Assembly (NCBI GenBank): GCA_958496175.1
Contig: OY292275.1
Location: 58,295,701-58,359,700, forward strand
Source of the DNA: Sisyra terminalis
Lineage: Eukaryota; Arthropoda; Insecta; Neuroptera; Sisyridae
DNA: 64,000 nt
Direction of reading: 5' to 3'
Part shown: piece after piece, positions 59,251 through 64,000 of the stretch
Position numbering within the stretch: position 1 is the stretch's first letter
How the letters are laid out: every line of letters starts with the position of its first letter
Made by a program: the position numbers and the translations under genes
The notes under the pieces: generated by a model
Told to the model about the DNA's origin: nothing
Databases searched by the model: none
Seen by the model: the letters and a program-made list of their open reading frames with translations, nothing else

Positions 59251-61438
59251 TCGTTACTGCATTGAAGTATGGTAAAAAACCATGATCAGGCATGGTGCAT
59301 ACAAAATTCATGTTATATTTTCGAGCTAAGGATAATATTAAAATATCCTACTATAATTTGATTGTTACCATACATTTTCTCATCTGTATAATTAGTTGTT
59401 AATTTAACAAATATTTCTTTAGTAATGTCAATCCTGGTATCGGTAAATACCAGAGATTTTTACATTTTTATTAACTTGTAGATTTACTGTCGTTGTAATT
59501 ATTTTCATTTCACCATACTCGATGTATGTAATGCCATACTTTGTTATGCTTTTGATTTTTTTAAGAAAAACTATATAGATTTTTTGTTTATGAATTTTGG
59601 ATTAGATATGTCAATTTATATACCTCTAACAAAATTTATTGAAACTGGGAAAACTAAAAGAAAAGTATATTAAAAGTATATAAACTTAGATGAGCACAAA
59701 GTGGATCCTTAGATGATCTCCTATCTTCACTTTTGTAAATAGTGACATATAGCAAAACATATTTCAAAATTACTTGAATATATTCAAGATCGTAGGGAAT
59801 CAGAATAAATAATGAAACTTTTATGAATAATACAATGAAACGAAATTTTTCTATCCAATTTAGTTGTCAATGATACGATGCTGGGCCTTTGGGGTTTATT
59901 TAAAAGTAAAAATTGAGTGCTTGTAGGTGCGATTTTTTTTATATACTTCTGTTGGAAGTTTTATGGATGCCGGCTTATTACTATTGACCTTCAACGTAAT
60001 TTTTTTATTTTTTCGTTTGGTATGTAATTTGATTAAATATTTGCAGTTACGTATTAAATGATCAATTAAATAATGGATAGATAGAATGAACTTCATAATA
60101 AAATGGACCTCACTGAAATTATTTTTTTTTAAGATTATTAGTTATAATAAGTATAAGAACAAGAAAAAAAATTACGTATTATTGAATTATTACTCTATAG
60201 AAGTTACATTACAAAAGTTACATAACTATATACTAAAAGAAATAATCCAATAATATTTTAAGTTTTGGTGTAACAATTTTGCTAGCGAACCGGGTGGGTG
60301 ATGGGCTGATGGCTATAGTCTATAAAAAGCGCTCATAATAAGCTTCAAATATACCTCAAATATAATATATATTGGTAAATGGTTATACCCTATTGGGTAG
60401 TTTAGAAAATAATTTCGTTTTTAAGACTTCGTATGACTTCATAGGTGAAATATCTTTGGCTTACCAGATATATTTTGTCTACCAAATATTAATATAGATT
60501 AATATACTGAGACTAATTCATTCAAGAGATGTACGAGATCTAATGCACTTATTGCATCACCATGCAAATTTGGCAAGATAAAAAAAAGAAACTTTGACCT
60601 TTGGGTACAAAAAAATTTATAGTTTTACTCATAAAAACTTTTCGAAATGTTAAGAAAAATAAAACGTCCAGTAAAGAAGCGTTATACTTTAGTTATGACA
60701 AACCACTTATAACTGGAGTGCCAATTCAGGCATTACCAGAAGTGGCTATGGCAGTGGATTGAAAACATCTTTATTTACAGTTTTTTTACTTTTGCACAGT
60801 AATATATATTATAATAATTATAAATAAGTAAATTATAGAGTAATTTTCGCATAATTTGACTCACGGTTGGTTTAAAAATGCTCTATTCACCTGGGGTGGC
60901 CAACCCCTAAAACCTTGCTATCCACTCTGGAAATACTTCACGAGTCCACTGTAAACATATTTTTAGGGTTAAAAGATTATGAGCTACTATTGTGTTTACA
61001 ATTGTTCTTGTATGTAAACATACAAAGTATATTAAGAATTGGTAGTCAAAAAATGGTCAAGGTGGGCTACGGGTTGGCCACCCCTGTTATACCCCATAAC
61101 ACTCATTAAAGATAAAAAATATCAGTTTATCAAATTCGTGGAATTTCCTCGAATATATTTTAAAAATAATTTGAACGTTACTAATGACTTTTACTTAAGG
61201 TTTTTGGATGTGTTTTTAAAAGGGTAATAAACTAATAAATACTGTTTTAAGATATGAATATGTTTTTTGTAAAAGGAATATAAAAAATAGAAATGTCCAT
61301 ATACCACGACAACAATAAATCTAGAAAAAAACATTTCACCGACGCAGTCGCGGGCATCAGTTAGTAGTTTATATTTATCATAGTTCATAATTAACTTAAA
61401 AATATTAGAGATTACAACTAAAGTTATTTACAAAATAT
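59251..61438. other. Gene-free region between the LINE and SOAT paralogue 3
   Basis: AT-rich sequence. A hAT-like MITE lies at 60891-61086. No other gene or element is recognised; the 60-66 codon open frames have no features. Confidence 0.6.
60891..61086. mobile_element. MITE with GGGGTGGCCAACC ends
   Basis: 196 bp bounded by 'ctggggtggccaacccct' and 'cgggttggccacccctg'. These ends are the typical hAT form (CAGGGGTGGCCAACC) and match the nested segments in the 1.3-kb repeats near 5480-5700 and 9827-10090. Non-coding; the two overlapping open frames at 60915-61227 are not genes. Confidence 0.8.
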
Positions 61439-63613
61439 TCAATATTTACAATTCCACGAACGCGGAATCACATAATCCCACCAGGTGTTATTGATTCGCG
61501 GGCAATTTTGTCTTGCTGCATATTCGATACAGTAAAGACTCATCATTAGTCCATGGCCAATGAAAACTGTTAGTAAGTAAATGAAATTTCCGTAATTACT
61601 TTTCGTCTTTCCCATGACAAAAGTGAGTACGACACCCACAACTCCAAAGAGAAACAGCATTACGGGATAAAAAAAACCAAGCGAAAGTCCCAAAATAAAT
61701 TCATGCGCAATCGCTGATATGTAAAACGTGGAAAAAATGGCTACCAAATGATTACCCGGGAAATATTTTTCGTATGATTCCATGTAAATATAGTGGTACA
61801 GAAAATCCTGGACGATAATGTTGGCGTTCCGAAAGTAATCGCTGTAGTTGGTACAGTTCCAATAATCCTGAAAAAATAAGGAATCACATTAAAATAGTGT
61901 ATTGATATTTTATAGACATTAATTCACCCCATAAAATTTCCGATCAGCAAAGCGTAGAGCTTCCGCCCATGCGTTAAGCCAAGCATGACAATAACAATAA
62001 AACGTGAAGAAAAAAAGAACTAATCCTGGTAGGAAACTGTTAACAATATATAACAGAACCGACTGGTTGAAATCAGGCTTTCCAAAATTTCTAATATTGT
62101 TCCAAAAGTATTGCTCGAACAAAAATCCCATCAGGGTTACGCCTACAAAAAATTGGAAAATAAACCAAATCAATGTACTCCATCGAACTTTTTTTAATCT
62201 GTAATTGAAAAATAAATATATTTTCTACGGAAAATTTAAACATAAAATTAAACTTGGCTTAACACATCCAAGAGGACAGGGTTCTAATGATAAATTTTGT
62301 AATAACTGAGTACAAAATAATCTTGAAGTTTATGGTTTCCATAAAAAAGAGCAATTTTCTTACGATATGCATTTTGTCTTTTATACTTTTCGTTGCTAAT
62401 TGTAACAAACGAAAACTAATTCTGGAAAAAAGTAATTTAATTGCTCAAAGGCTAAAAATCTCAAGGTCATTTTGATAAGTTATATGCCAAGATTTATCAA
62501 GAAATACCTTCAAATTACATACCTCGGATACTCATCTTGATAAATAAACGTTGGCGCATATAGAAAATAAAAAAAGCTTTTGAACTTTGGACATAAAGTT
62601 GAATTCATTCGCTTTGGGCCGTAGTCCAACGCACGCAATACATTGGTGCGTATGAAAGCATGAGCTTTCATCGAACAAACAATCTGAAAAAAAAGTTCCA
62701 TAAAAAAAATTTATAAATAATTGAATTATTTGAGATACCTGTTCCATCGAAAGAACCATTCCACAACCAATGAAAAACTCATTTTTGTAAAACGCCCAAA
62801 TTACCATCACATATGTGGAAGTTTGGTGGGCGACATGAAATAGGAGACAAAAGGAGTCCCAAGTTGCCAAAAACGATGCTAAAATGAAAGAAATTTTTAG
62901 GGATTTAATTTTATGGTTTTTTTTTCTAACTTTAGAGATCATATTCTTTTCTATGTACCTAATAACAACACAAACTTTATTTAATTAAGGATCCCGCTAG
63001 GTTTTAGGTCCCTCTTTTGTTGTGAATTTGCCAACGTAGTTATAACTTTTAACCATTTAATATTGCAATTTTTTGGAAAAAAATTTATGAGGAAAACCCA
63101 AAGAATTTTGTTTTAACAGTACTTACAGTGGATGAGCTGAGTTCTCATCTTAACCCATACCATAAAAAAAGGATAGTTCAATAGAAGAGACCCGAAAATT
63201 AACATTAAAATCCATAGTGCCTTATCGTAATTCGTAAAGGCTGTTTTATATGATTCAAATATATTAACACTGGAACAACAATTGAAATTAATATTACCAA
63301 ATTAAAAACTTATTTTTTTAATGCTTTTACCTTCCTGTCGTTGTATAATCGATAATGATAATTTTTAATGCCATACTTAACCATACCAAACAAAGGAAAT
63401 TATAAAACGTTTTCAAATATTTCGAATCGGATAAATCCACCAACAATGAATTTCGTTCGATAAAAATCTTTCTTCGCAATTTAATATGTCCATTTTTCCT
63501 GTAAAAAAGTTCCATTTTACATTCAGTAACACGTAATGAAAAAAAACAGGTATATCTACTTACCTTTTGTTATTGTTATCATCATATTTGTCGGCTAAAC
63601 TTTCTGAAGTCAT
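61439..63613 (-). CDS. Sterol O-acyltransferase-like, paralogue 3, complete, diverged catalytic block
   Basis: Seven exons (minus): 63613-63564, 63498-63331, 63269-63127, 62878-62739, 62683-62523, 62198-61928, 61867-61439; the total is 454 codons including stop. Same exon phases and near-identical exon sizes as paralogue 2, so it is a tandem duplicate. The N terminus MTSESLADKYDDNNNK is short and acidic. Kept: YAPTFIYQDEYPR, CHAWLNAWAEALRFADR and the active-site His in AIAHEFILG. Changed: FYxDWWN is FYGDYWN, and YYRTWNIVVHDWL is YFRNANIIVQDFL, so the Trp, His and second Trp of this block are lost while Asn is kept. The donor after FYG is GTGAAT. All reading frames are intact, so this looks like a functional gene with altered substrate or activity, not a pseudogene. 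Confidence 0.9.
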
Positions 63614-64000
63614 TATTGAATCTAAATAATCCAAAAAGCGACTCAATAATTAAATTGTTAATATTTTAACGGCTTTTATAACATTTAATTTTCAATTGTC
63701 AGGAAATTCAAATCCGCTCAGAATTAAATAAGGAAATTATTTAACAATTAACTCACTAATTTATAATAATATCTATGGACAAATTTCAAAAAGGTTTTGT
63801 TTATTTTTGGTCGTTACTTATATAGAAAATAGCAGGGGCTTATATAAAGAATTTGAAATGGCAAGCATATCCCGAAATAATTACTAATTATGAAAATATT
63901 TTGAATTGCAGTACGACTAGCTAATGAAGGTAATATAATAAAGTAATCTTTTTCGTAATTGGTTATAATTGTACCTAAAAATACTGAAAAAAATTAAGTA
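63614..64000. other. Upstream region of SOAT paralogue 3
   Basis: 387 bp before the ATG at 63613. AT-rich; TATATAA-like words at about 63820-63845 (plus-strand 'cttatatagaaa', 'gcttatataaag') could be promoter elements for the minus-strand gene, but this is weak in such AT-rich DNA. Confidence 0.3.

Noticed and set aside
1..64000. tRNA, rRNA, CRISPR arrays or bacterial insertions
   Set aside because: No cloverleaf with intact A and B boxes, no conserved rRNA stretches and no regular spacer arrays were seen. The genes have introns and the composition is uniform, so bacterial origin or contamination is not supported.

Overview
This window looks like nuclear DNA from an insect. It is very AT-rich. 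The genes have short introns (many of 55-70 bp) with GT-AG borders, and they are buried in transposon debris typical of insects (hAT and its non-autonomous relatives, TTAA-type elements, foldback elements, a non-LTR retrotransposon). The order of insect cannot be fixed from sequence alone. All five recognisable host genes lie on the minus strand, and their coding sequences had to be assembled by hand from exons using splice sites and codon phase.

Layout, left to right: (1) 1-2.3 kb, repeats including a short hAT element. (2) 2357-4816, a GT31 (beta-1,3-galactosyltransferase-like) gene whose 5' exon was not found. (3) 5.0-7.4 kb, repeats. (4) 7468-18246, a complete eight-exon ACSF2-type acyl-CoA synthetase (about 551 aa). 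Its introns hold two long inverted repeats, two copies of shorter MITEs, a hAT element and other repeats. (5) 18.2-27.8 kb, a gene desert with a 1.35 kb hAT relic that still shows its target-site duplication. (6) 27811-30877, sterol O-acyltransferase (SOAT/ACAT, MBOAT) paralogue 1. (7) 30.9-48.4 kb, repeats: hAT relics (one with a perfect 8-bp target duplication), long foldbacks and a 75-bp tandem array. (8) 48469-51484, SOAT paralogue 2, complete at 452 aa. (9) 51.5-61.4 kb, repeats and a dead LINE split by a TTAA-flanked element. (10) 61439-63613, SOAT paralogue 3, complete at 453 aa.

The three SOAT-like genes share intron phases and nearly identical exon lengths, so they are old tandem duplicates. 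Their catalytic motifs erode in steps: paralogue 2 is canonical, paralogue 1 has lost the last Asn of FYxDWWN, and paralogue 3 has changed FYxDWWN and much of the YRTWNxxVHDW block while keeping the active-site His. ACSF2 makes acyl-CoA and SOAT enzymes spend it on sterol or alcohol esters, so a metabolic link is possible, but only neighbourhood supports it.

The most unusual non-genic signals are two unrelated long palindromes, one inside an ACSF2 intron. Each carries, on both arms, a hammerhead-ribozyme-like core of the kind reported for Penelope-like retroelements. A 93-nt intron with no stop codon in the gene's frame also interrupts the ATP-binding loop of ACSF2.
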